DNA of 64,000 nt, from contig CAZFXS010000001.1 in NCBI GenBank assembly GCA_964523395.1, positions 248,001 to 312,000 on the forward strand. Reading direction: 5' to 3'. Origin of the DNA: JANYJZ01 sp964523395 (GTDB lineage: Bacteria > Bacteroidota > Ignavibacteria > UBA10030 > SZUA-254). Under the pieces are notes generated by a model. That model made no database searches, was not told where the DNA came from, and saw nothing but the letters and a program-made list of their open reading frames with translations. Made by a program: the position numbers and the translations under genes. Each line of letters begins with the position of its first letter. Positions within the stretch are counted from its first letter, which is position 1. Shown here in pieces: positions 1 to 8,135 of the stretch.

Positions 1-809
1 ATCAACTCCGTCATAAACTTTTCATTTGTCTGGTCTTCATATTTTTGGTAGGAATTGATCAGGTTTCGGAGAACTCGCGTAATAATTGTTGTCGCGTCAC
101 ATTCCAGCTGAAAAATATCTTTCATTTCAATCGGTGCTGATTTTGTCAGAGCGGCGAATTCTTTTTCATTCAGAAACTGTCCTTCGTTAAAACAATCGAC
201 CACAAATTTCTGATGCTCGGTAAACGCGAGCCCGAGAAAGTGGCCGGGGTAATTGCATCCTTCGATGTTCAGTCCGAGCCTCTGTCCGACGAGGATGTAC
301 AGGCACACGAGGGTGATTGGCAGGCCTCCTTGCGCGTTAATGGCGTGAATTAGACTGCTGTTGAGCGGATGATAATATTCCTGCTGGTCAGCGCCCCGGA
401 TGCGCTTTATCGTGAAAAGGAAATGTGCAAGCAGTCTTACATCACGTTTTGAATGTGTCTGATCAAACTCTTCGGCAAGGGCATCAAGAACACCGGTTAA
501 TGTTTTTCCGGAATTATTCTCATGCAAAAATCCATCGAGCAACCCGAGTGCGGTTTCAAGCTTGAGCTTGTCGTCGCGGATGGTCATCCAGCTCTCCCAT
601 TCTTTTGCAAGCCAGGCGCGATGATAATCATTCAGTAAATCAGAGATAAGCTGCTGCTGCTTCGGATTAAGAATGATATTCTGGTCGGTTAATTCCTTCT
701 TAAGCCTGTGGCCAAACGAAGAGAGCTCAGCCATAACGTTCTCACGCACGACTTCGGAATCGTCATCCAAAAGTTTAATTAAATGTGGTAGCTGTTGTAT
801 ATTTGACAT
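1..809 (-). CDS. SirB1-like transglutaminase-fold protein (3' end cut by window)
   Basis: Reading the minus strand from an ATG at 807-809 gives an open frame of about 269 codons that runs off the left edge, so the C-terminus is missing. The N-terminal part (about residues 1-90) is helical and begins with a short HEAT-like stretch (LIKLLDDDSEVVRENVMAEL). The middle carries the hallmark of the Transglut_core2 / SirB1 family: GGLPITLVCLYILVG, then RLGLNIEGCNYPGHF, with the Cys and His of those motifs (residues roughly 200-212). The family is annotated as transglutaminase-like without an assigned reaction, so no substrate is claimed. No signal peptide is visible, so it should be cytoplasmic. It is divergent from the amylase gene at 1014. 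Family assignment is confident; function is unknown. Confidence 0.8.
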   Translation of the reverse strand, partial: MSNIQQLPHLIKLLDDDSEVVRENVMAELSSFGHRLKKELTDQNIILNPKQQQLISDLLNDYHRAWLAKEWESWMTIRDDKLKLETALGLLDGFLHENNSGKTLTGVLDALAEEFDQTHSKRDVRLLAHFLFTIKRIRGADQQEYYHPLNSSLIHAINAQGGLPITLVCLYILVGQRLGLNIEGCNYPGHFLGLAFTEHQKFVVDCFNEGQFLNEKEFAALTKSAPIEMKDIFQLECDATTIITRVLRNLINSYQKYEDQTNEKFMTEL

Positions 810-926
810 CGTGTCTTTTTTGCCTTTGTGGCATTTATTCCTTTTGTGAAATGTAAATATTTCCTTCAAAAATTGCACTTCGCAGATTAAACGTAACATT
901 TCGGTAACATTAATCCGTTGATTATC

Positions 927-955
927 TTGACTTTCCTATCGTATTAAAGTATATT
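927..955 (+). promoter_or_regulatory. Sigma70-like promoter for the amylase operon
   Basis: TTGACT (927-932) and TATATT (950-955) are separated by 17 bases, which is close to the general -35/-10 consensus. The predicted start of transcription is near 962, giving a leader of about 50 nt before the GTG at 1014. The same TTGACTTT core recurs at 20000 and 48630, each time 17 bases from a TA-rich -10 box. Confidence 0.6.
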
Positions 956-1013
956 TTTTAGCAATAGACAAGGTTTTCTTAACTTTTATCAACTTCAACC
1001 GCTACTTGCTACC

Positions 1014-4000
1014 GTGTCGTTAAGATTGTGCTTGCGGCATTTGAAGAACATGCCGCTGGTGATCATCGTTCTCTTGCTCGCTTCGTTGGAAAGTAACGCG
1101 CAGCAATTTCACATCAACAGCTTGCATGATACTCCGAAATCGGATGTCTTCTTGCAGGCATTTTACTGGAATTCCACGCCGGGAGGAATCTGGTGGGATT
1201 CTCTCGCAAAGCTCGCCCCGCGACTTGCCTCCGCAGGTTTCAGTGCCGTTTGGTTTCCTCCCCCCGAAAAGGGTTATGCCGGAACCTACTCAATGGGGTA
1301 TGATCCGTACGATCATTATGATTTCGGAGAATACAATCAGTACGGTACCATCGAAACAAGGTTCGGCAGTCGCCAGGAACTGATTAATTCCATCAACACG
1401 TTTCATTCGGTCGGAATGCAGGTGTTTGCAGATGCCGTGATGGGACACATGAACGGCGGCGAACAAAAAGTTCCGTTTGAATGTGAACCATATCCTGAGT
1501 ATCCCGATTCCGGATACCTCGTTTTTAATTATCCGAATGGCTCAGGCCGGTTTAAGAAAGATCCTTCCTTTTTCTATCCCAACCTCCAGACTTGCGACGT
1601 CAATCCGCCGTACCATGGCCCGAGCGATCCTATTTTTAAATTTGGGGAAATACTTGCCCATGCACAGAGTAAAGTGAAAGACAGCCTGATTGTCTGGGGG
1701 CAATATCTTCGCAACACTCTTGGCTTCGATGGCTTCCGCGTTGATGCGGTAAAACATATCGATCCGATTTTTGTCGGACCCTGGCTCCAGCAGGCAAACT
1801 CAGGCGGGTATGCCATCGCCGAATATTATGGCTCAACTTCTGAAATCGGGACGTGGCTTCACTATTGCCAGAATGTGTTTGGCGGCGATGTCTCTATGCT
1901 CGACTTTCCCCTCCGCTTTTCGTTGCAGGATATGTGCAATAACACTTCCGGCGGTTATGATATGAACTGGCTTGATGGTGCCGGACTGATAAACGCAGGA
2001 ATTTCGGGGTATGATGTGGCAACGTTTGTCGAGAATCATGATCTCGATCGTGTCGGATGGGACGGTAATGTAGATAACGGACACAACCCTATTATCACGA
2101 ACAAGGATATGGCGTACGCCTACACGATTTTTTCGGAAGGGCGTCCTTGTGTCTGGTTCCGGGATTATTTTATGTACGGGTTGGCCGGCAAGATTGACAC
2201 CCTCATGTGGATCCGTCAGAATTTTATTTACGGAGGAACAACAAAACGCGACGGACTGAATCCGTTTTATGTCGGTTCGATAATATCACAATCAGATCAG
2301 TCAAAAGATATTTACGTTGCCAGAAGAAACGGGGGAGATGGTAAACCCGCTGTCTATTTGGTACTGAATGACCACCCATCTGAATGGCGCGGAGTGTATG
2401 TTGATACGCAATATCCAGATCAGGTATTTCGTGATTACACCGGAGTTGCCATGGATAAAACAGCTGCAGGAGATGGTAGAGTGGATTTGTGGGCGCCACC
2501 AAGAGGGTACGCGATGTATGTACCCGACACAACATTGCAAATTAATCATCCGCCATTTGTTGAAACGGTTCCGGATCAGATCGCCTTTGTCAATACTCCA
2601 TTTTCATTTCAACTGGCATATGGTGATGCGAATAACGATTCGGTGACATTTTCACTCTCGGGAAACCCTTCGTGGCTTAGTGTTTCTCCGCCCGGTGTCT
2701 TAACCGGAACGCCGGCATCTGGTGATACTGTCGAAACTTCTGTCGTGCTGACGGTGACCGATGAGCATGCAATAAGTGTGACGGATACTTTTTCGGTGAG
2801 AGTGTACGGACACCCGCTGATGGATGGCATCTTTGAGGGCGCAGGAATTTGGGGAAGCCCGGTGCAGGTTGCTGATACTGTGCAGGGATGGGACAGCACG
2901 CGTGTCAGGGAACTCTATGTTTCGATGGATAATAACTATGTTTACTTTGGCGCGAAAGTAAAAGCGCGCGACTGGATGAACTGGGTCTTTTTGATTAACA
3001 CAAAAGGCGGTGGCGGACAACCCGACAGCTGGCTCCGCAGTATTTTGTATGACCATGCCAACAGGCCTGATTATGTATTAAGAGGATTGTTTACCCACTA
3101 TGCAGAGCTTCATACCTGGTCGGGTTCTTCCTGGACAGGAGTAGGTATCGGTCTGCCTTCAACAGAATCCTCTGATAATATTACCTCAACAGTTTCCACA
3201 GATGGTTGGGTGGAAGCGAGAATACCACGTTCCTCTATCGGTAATCCTTCCGTCCTGGGAGTGCAATGTTTTATAACCGGCAATCAAAATACACAGGCAA
3301 CGTTCGATGCCTGCCCGAACGATCAGAACACAACGACATGGAGCGGGATAACCACTCGCCTTCATTATTACGCGATGAGCGGCTCGAAAGCTATTACCGT
3401 TGCCAATGTACAATTCCCGGATTCTATTGCTCTCTCGAATACCGGTTCAGCGATTGTATATGCGAGAGCATATGGAACCGGAATCACAGATTCAACCGGT
3501 CAGGGGGCGGGAACCCAGGCGTGGATAGGCTATAACTCTGCCAATACAAACCCTTCAACATGGGTGAACTGGATTCCGGCTACATACAATCTTGATGTTA
3601 CCGGAAGCGAAGAATATAAAGCCACACTTGGTTCACCCACGATAACCCCGGGATCATATTTCTATGCGAGCCGTTTTCAGTATAATGGCGGGGCATATGC
3701 CTATGGCGGATACAGCGGAACCGGCGGAGGGATTTGGGATTCTGTGAATAACAAGTCCGGCAAACTCAGGATGTATGCGTTTCCCGGAGTTCCCGTTCTT
3801 TCCGCGCCTTCGGATGATAGTACGAACTTGCTTTCGATGCCTCTACTTTCCTGGCTCCCGGTAACTGACGCGCAATCGTACCGTGTTCAGGTATCATCAG
3901 ATTCGCTTTTTGGTTCCGTGGTATTCGATGATTCATCAGTGACATCTGCTTCAAAACAGGTGGGACCGCTGCCTTATGGTTCGACATATTTTTGGAGAGT

Positions 4001-4922
4001 CCGTGCTAAAAATATCAGCGGTATCGGCAATTTTTCTTCTGCGAGATCGTTTAGCACCATCAATGCATCCACAGTGAATTATCCGTTCCGTCAGGCGTGG
4101 AATTTAGTTTCACTGCCAATGGAAGTGTTTGACAGGCGCAAAAGCGTTTTGTTTCCTACAGCTACATCAAACGCATTTTCCTATTCGCCGGAGACAGGAT
4201 ATGATGTTGAGGATACATTGCAATATGGAATAGGGTATTGGTTGAAGTTTCCTGTCGCTGAAAGTATCGGCATTACCGGTGTGCCGATACCGGAAGATTC
4301 CATTTCAGTTGAAGCAGGGTGGAACGTTATAGGCCCGGTGTCCAACCCAATCGCCGTATCCAACATCATCCAGATGCCTGATTCGCTGGTGCAATCCCAG
4401 TTCTACCGGTATGACGGGAGCTACCAGGCAAGTGACACGTTGTATCCATCCAAAGCATATTGGGTCAAAACATCAACGAATGGAAAATTGATGCTTTCAT
4501 CCCTGACAACGATCTCCCGTGCAGGATTTCTGACCACACAGGCCGAGAAATTGAGCGTTATTTCTGTTACGACTGCAATGGGAGAGGAGAAGGTCTTTTA
4601 TTTCCGCTCGGGAAATAGTGATAAGCAGGAATTGCCACCGCCCCCGCCAAAAGATGCCAATGGTGTCGCATCGGTTTCTCAGGTGTTTGATGTAATCCCT
4701 GAAGGACAATCCCAGGAAATTCAATTTACGTTGCGGTCTCAGGACTTTCCACTGACTGTCATCTGGGATATGGTTTCTCCGGCAGATCATCTGATATTTA
4801 AAATTGGTAATGAAGAAAAAGCCTATGCCGGTCAGGGGAATATGATAATAAAAGAATATGGTTCATTCTCCTTCATCGTACGCAATACTCGGGAGGTCAA
4901 AAACCTCAATTCGGAATACTAA
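1014..4922 (+). CDS. Secreted GH13 alpha-amylase with Ig/FN3-like and WNL-GYW modules
   Basis: An extracellular glycoside hydrolase family 13 enzyme of 1302 residues, expected to cleave alpha-1,4 glucans. A signal peptide covers about residues 1-29. The four GH13 regions are intact: region I with D140 (DAVMGH), region II with nucleophile D244 (GFRVDAVKH), general acid E270 (IAEYYG) and D343 (FVENHD). After the barrel come an Ig/cadherin-like domain (about 511-598), a large beta-rich region, an FN3-like domain (about 929-1016) and a WNLVSLP...GYWLKF...GWNVIG...YWVK module (about 1025-1160). The start is GTG with no strong Shine-Dalgarno; no ATG precedes the signal peptide. Unlike its neighbours it ends without an NYPNPFNP sorting domain. 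The next gene follows after 28 bases, so the two are probably co-transcribed. Confidence 0.88.
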   Translation: MSLRLCLRHLKNMPLVIIVLLLASLESNAQQFHINSLHDTPKSDVFLQAFYWNSTPGGIWWDSLAKLAPRLASAGFSAVWFPPPEKGYAGTYSMGYDPYDHYDFGEYNQYGTIETRFGSRQELINSINTFHSVGMQVFADAVMGHMNGGEQKVPFECEPYPEYPDSGYLVFNYPNGSGRFKKDPSFFYPNLQTCDVNPPYHGPSDPIFKFGEILAHAQSKVKDSLIVWGQYLRNTLGFDGFRVDAVKHIDPIFVGPWLQQANSGGYAIAEYYGSTSEIGTWLHYCQNVFGGDVSMLDFPLRFSLQDMCNNTSGGYDMNWLDGAGLINAGISGYDVATFVENHDLDRVGWDGNVDNGHNPIITNKDMAYAYTIFSEGRPCVWFRDYFMYGLAGKIDTLMWIRQNFIYGGTTKRDGLNPFYVGSIISQSDQSKDIYVARRNGGDGKPAVYLVLNDHPSEWRGVYVDTQYPDQVFRDYTGVAMDKTAAGDGRVDLWAPPRGYAMYVPDTTLQINHPPFVETVPDQIAFVNTPFSFQLAYGDANNDSVTFSLSGNPSWLSVSPPGVLTGTPASGDTVETSVVLTVTDEHAISVTDTFSVRVYGHPLMDGIFEGAGIWGSPVQVADTVQGWDSTRVRELYVSMDNNYVYFGAKVKARDWMNWVFLINTKGGGGQPDSWLRSILYDHANRPDYVLRGLFTHYAELHTWSGSSWTGVGIGLPSTESSDNITSTVSTDGWVEARIPRSSIGNPSVLGVQCFITGNQNTQATFDACPNDQNTTTWSGITTRLHYYAMSGSKAITVANVQFPDSIALSNTGSAIVYARAYGTGITDSTGQGAGTQAWIGYNSANTNPSTWVNWIPATYNLDVTGSEEYKATLGSPTITPGSYFYASRFQYNGGAYAYGGYSGTGGGIWDSVNNKSGKLRMYAFPGVPVLSAPSDDSTNLLSMPLLSWLPVTDAQSYRVQVSSDSLFGSVVFDDSSVTSASKQVGPLPYGSTYFWRVRAKNISGIGNFSSARSFSTINASTVNYPFRQAWNLVSLPMEVFDRRKSVLFPTATSNAFSYSPETGYDVEDTLQYGIGYWLKFPVAESIGITGVPIPEDSISVEAGWNVIGPVSNPIAVSNIIQMPDSLVQSQFYRYDGSYQASDTLYPSKAYWVKTSTNGKLMLSSLTTISRAGFLTTQAEKLSVISVTTAMGEEKVFYFRSGNSDKQELPPPPPKDANGVASVSQVFDVIPEGQSQEIQFTLRSQDFPLTVIWDMVSPADHLIFKIGNEEKAYAGQGNMIIKEYGSFSFIVRNTREVKNLNSEY

Positions 4923-4950
4923 TACGTTATCCATTTAAACAGGAGTGATT

Positions 4951-7794
4951 ATGAAAACCTTTGGTGCAATTTTAGTTGTTTGTGTGATGACCTTACTCAT
5001 ACACTGTGACGGGTACGCGCAGATATATACCCCCGAGGGCATGAATATGCCGGGGGCGTATGACGGCTGGAATAACCCTCCCGCCACTGCCGCTTTCGCG
5101 GGAATCCAGGGAAGCGGAACATTTCTTATGGATTCGCTTTTGGCAACACGCAGATACACAACTCTCATTCACGTTGACGCGAGTGCGGCTGATGCCGTTG
5201 GTGGAACATACAACTGGCTTTTTACAAGCGGTCCTTCCGGAGGGTATTATAACAATAAATGGAATGAAGTAACTGTCATTATTGATTCGCTCCAACAGTA
5301 TACTCATTATGGTATTGGAGGAGGAGGAACGGACAATTCTGTAACTCTGACGAATGGAAATTACTATACAGTCAATTACCGGGACAACGGATATGCAAAC
5401 ACTTCTGCGATTTGGATTTCTACCGCCAGCCCGCCGGTTTCGTTCACGAGTGTTACACAGTCCCCATTATCAGGATCGGTGACAGCAGGAACGCCAGTGA
5501 CAGTGACGGTCAATGCAAGCGCCGCTCCATCGGTGGAAGAGAACGTCTATGTTCGATACTCAACGGATAATTTCGCATCATCAACGCTTGCATCTGTGAG
5601 TTTTGTTGGAGCAACAGGCACAGCGACAATTCCGGGCATGCCCGCGAGCACGTCGGTAAAATATTACGCGTTCTCCACAAAGGTGGTAAATCCCGCATCG
5701 GATTACGATATGAAAACCATAAAGTATAATAATAACAATGGTGCTAACTACAGTTACGTCATTCCGTCGCCAACCTATACAATTACAGCAACAGCAGGAC
5801 CGAATGGCTCCATCGCACCGCCCGGTACTACAGTAGTTTCCTCGGGCGGGAATCAGCAATATATTATTACTCCATCAGGAGGGTTCTATATCGACAGCAT
5901 CATTGTTGATAATGTCTACGCGGGAAACACGTCACCGTATAATTTCACTAATGTTACCGCCAATCATACCATTCACGCCGTCTTCGCGAAAAATGTGAAC
6001 GTAACGTTCCGTGTTAACATGAAGGTGAAGCTGCTTGATGGGACGTTCTTGCCTGGTTCAGGCGATAACGTCACTGTCCGAGGCAGTTTCAACGATTGGG
6101 GAACTAGCACCAATAATCCTGACACACTTACGGATGCGGATAATGACAGCATTTATACAAAGGTAAAATCATTGAAATGGAGCAGTAACTATGCGTACAA
6201 ATTCTGGAAGACAGATCGCGCAGGGATGGGATTCGAAAATGATATTTCCGACAGGCAGTTGTCGCTTGCCGGCAATGATACAACTCTACCTGCGCCCTAT
6301 TTTAATGATGATGCTCCTGTTTCTCCTAATATCAATGTGACGTTCCTTGTCGATATGAGTATCAAGAGAATGAGGGGCCATTTCCGCCCCGATTCAGGCG
6401 ACGTTGTCACTGTCCGCGGCACTTTTAATGATTGGGGAAATTCCACGAATAATCCTGATACGCTGAAGGATCTCGACAACGATAGTGTTTACACCAAAAC
6501 AATTTCAATTCCGGGCAATCAAACCATCCAGTATAAATTCTGGAAAACCTTCAGAGAGTTTCTCGATTACGAGTCAATCTCGAACAGAGAATATGACTTG
6601 TTGTCGAGTGATGTGGTTATTCCGGTAACATTCTTTGATAACGATAGCATTCCTCCGCTCGTGACATTTTCGGTGCTGAACCGGTGGAATCTGTTGTCGG
6701 TACCGAACTCCGTGGCTGATGCCCGTCCGGCGGTATTATTTCCCGCCGCAACGTCAAGCTCGTACGGTTATAATGGCGCGTATTTTGATGAAGACACATT
6801 GATCAACGGGTACGGCTACTGGCTCAAGTTCCCCGCAGACGATGAGATTACTCTTCTTGGAAATCAGATACCGTCTGTTGTCTCGAATGTTTCCACTGGC
6901 TGGAATGTTATCGGTTCCGCATCGGGGAACGTGCTTGTGAGTTCGATTGTACAGAACCCGCCCGGAATCGTACAGTCATCATACTTTGGTTACAACAACG
7001 GCTACTCCGCAAGCGATACCATCTTCCCGGGCAAAGGATATTGGGTAAAGGTGAGTGATAACGGAACACTGACACTGAATTCCGCATCGATACCTCCTGC
7101 AACCATGGCAAATCCGGTTCGTGAAGTCATTCAGACATCCTCCGTACTTATTGTAACAGATGCTGAAGGCAATCAACAGAGTTTGTTTATTGCCGGTAAG
7201 ATCGATAAGAGTTATGATGAACGGATCTTCGAAATGCCCCCAATATCACCAGCCGGGGTATTTGACGCGCGGTTTGCTTCCGGAAAAATGGTCGAAGCAG
7301 CTGATGGCAAAGCGTCACGTGAAATTCCCGTTCAGATTTCCTCCGCAGTGTACCCCGTGACAGTTTCTTGGGATGCGAATACCTCAGAAGTAGCCCGTGT
7401 ATTGAGTGTCGGAAGCAAAAAATATGATATGACTTCCGCCGGTTCCGCTACACTCCGCAATGCTTCTGAACAGCCCGTCATTCAGGTCTCGGGCGTTGAG
7501 CAGATTCCCGTTTCGTACGGACTTGCCCAGAATTACCCGAACCCGTTTAATCCGTCAACAGTTATCCGTTATCAGTTACCTGTTGAAAGCTTTGTGACCA
7601 TCACGGTATTCAACGTGTTAGGTCAGGAAGTCGCGACATTGGTGGATGGAATGCGGGATGCTGGATACGAATCCGTGCAATGGGATGCGGCGAATGTTCC
7701 TACAGGAATTTATTTTTACAGAATCAACGCGGTTTCGACAACAGATGCAGGTTTCTCGTTCAGCGAAACGAAGAAGATGATGCTGATGAAATGA
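4951..7794 (+). CDS. T9SS-sorted cell-surface protein with two CBM-like modules
   Basis: A 947-residue exported protein, probably a surface glucan-binding partner of the preceding amylase. AGGAG at 4941-4945 sits 5 bases before the ATG at 4951, which favours that start over the in-frame GTG at 4945. After the signal peptide comes a beta-rich N-terminal domain, an Ig-like segment, and an InlB-type repeat (about 275-345, GPNGSIAPPGTTV). Two tandem modules of about 105 residues follow (about 350-452 and 462-567), each with VNM/VDM, VTVRGSFNDWG or VTVRGTFNDWG, and DNDSIYTK, resembling starch-binding E-set/CBM folds. A WNL...GYWLKF module lies at about 579-712. The C-terminus (about 857-947) is a T9SS type A sorting domain starting NYPNPFNPSTVIRYQLP. 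No catalytic motif was seen; binding of starch is inferred. Confidence 0.8.
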   Translation: MKTFGAILVVCVMTLLIHCDGYAQIYTPEGMNMPGAYDGWNNPPATAAFAGIQGSGTFLMDSLLATRRYTTLIHVDASAADAVGGTYNWLFTSGPSGGYYNNKWNEVTVIIDSLQQYTHYGIGGGGTDNSVTLTNGNYYTVNYRDNGYANTSAIWISTASPPVSFTSVTQSPLSGSVTAGTPVTVTVNASAAPSVEENVYVRYSTDNFASSTLASVSFVGATGTATIPGMPASTSVKYYAFSTKVVNPASDYDMKTIKYNNNNGANYSYVIPSPTYTITATAGPNGSIAPPGTTVVSSGGNQQYIITPSGGFYIDSIIVDNVYAGNTSPYNFTNVTANHTIHAVFAKNVNVTFRVNMKVKLLDGTFLPGSGDNVTVRGSFNDWGTSTNNPDTLTDADNDSIYTKVKSLKWSSNYAYKFWKTDRAGMGFENDISDRQLSLAGNDTTLPAPYFNDDAPVSPNINVTFLVDMSIKRMRGHFRPDSGDVVTVRGTFNDWGNSTNNPDTLKDLDNDSVYTKTISIPGNQTIQYKFWKTFREFLDYESISNREYDLLSSDVVIPVTFFDNDSIPPLVTFSVLNRWNLLSVPNSVADARPAVLFPAATSSSYGYNGAYFDEDTLINGYGYWLKFPADDEITLLGNQIPSVVSNVSTGWNVIGSASGNVLVSSIVQNPPGIVQSSYFGYNNGYSASDTIFPGKGYWVKVSDNGTLTLNSASIPPATMANPVREVIQTSSVLIVTDAEGNQQSLFIAGKIDKSYDERIFEMPPISPAGVFDARFASGKMVEAADGKASREIPVQISSAVYPVTVSWDANTSEVARVLSVGSKKYDMTSAGSATLRNASEQPVIQVSGVEQIPVSYGLAQNYPNPFNPSTVIRYQLPVESFVTITVFNVLGQEVATLVDGMRDAGYESVQWDAANVPTGIYFYRINAVSTTDAGFSFSETKKMMLMK

Positions 7795-7879
7795 CGATTC
7801 CGCCGAACTTAGCAATCCCGCGAAGCGGGAGCGGCTAAGTTCGCTTTGCGGAATCGTCATCCCGTCTTCTTTTGACGGG
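7791..7879 (+). terminator. Long hairpin starting in the stop codon, plus a second hairpin
   Basis: ATGACGATTCCGC (7791-7803) is perfectly complementary to GCGGAATCGTCAT (7848-7860). A second nested arm pair, CGAACTTAGC (7804-7813) and GCTAAGTTCG (7834-7843), encloses CCCGC-gaa-GCGGG, making a stem of nearly 70 nt overall. The TGA stop codon (7792-7794) is part of the 5' arm. A second small hairpin, CCCGTC (7861-7866) and GACGGG (7874-7879), follows. A related pair of hairpins occupies the same position after the gene ending at 15907. There is no long T-run, so it may act in RNA 3'-end protection rather than as a classical intrinsic terminator. Confidence 0.6.
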
Positions 7880-7901
7880 ATCAGATGAAGTCGTCAAGCA
7901 T

Positions 7902-7951
7902 AGACATCCGATTTCTTTACGGGAAACAGTTTCTGTAGAAATCGGATGTCT
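7902..7951 (+). repeat. ATCCGATTTCT inverted repeat, copy 1
   Basis: AGACATCCGATTTCT (7902-7916) pairs perfectly with AGAAATCGGATGTCT (7937-7951), followed by TTGTTTTATT. It is terminator-like and belongs to a family with copies at 8039-8085 and 16095-16139 that share the CCGATTTCT core and differ outside it by compensating changes. Confidence 0.65.
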
Positions 7952-8038
7952 TGTTTTATTACTATGCTCCTTTTAGAAAATTAAAAATAGCGTTTCTTCC
8001 TCATTTGACATGGCATGAATTCCTGCTAATAATTGTTA

Positions 8039-8085
8039 GAAATCCGATTTCTTCGCGTGTATATCCAACGAAGAAATCGGATTTC
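8039..8085 (+). repeat. ATCCGATTTCT inverted repeat, copy 2
   Basis: GAAATCCGATTTCTTCG (8039-8055) is perfectly complementary to CGAAGAAATCGGATTTC (8069-8085), with a 13-base loop. It lies about 50 bases before the start of the hybrid sensor gene. With copy 1 and the 7791 hairpin it accounts for most of the structured DNA in the 340-base gap between 7795 and 8135; no gene was seen there. Confidence 0.65.
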
Positions 8086-8135
8086 ATCGTTAATTCCCAT
8101 TGCAATCCTCTCTCCTAATTTGTAATTTGTCCCTC

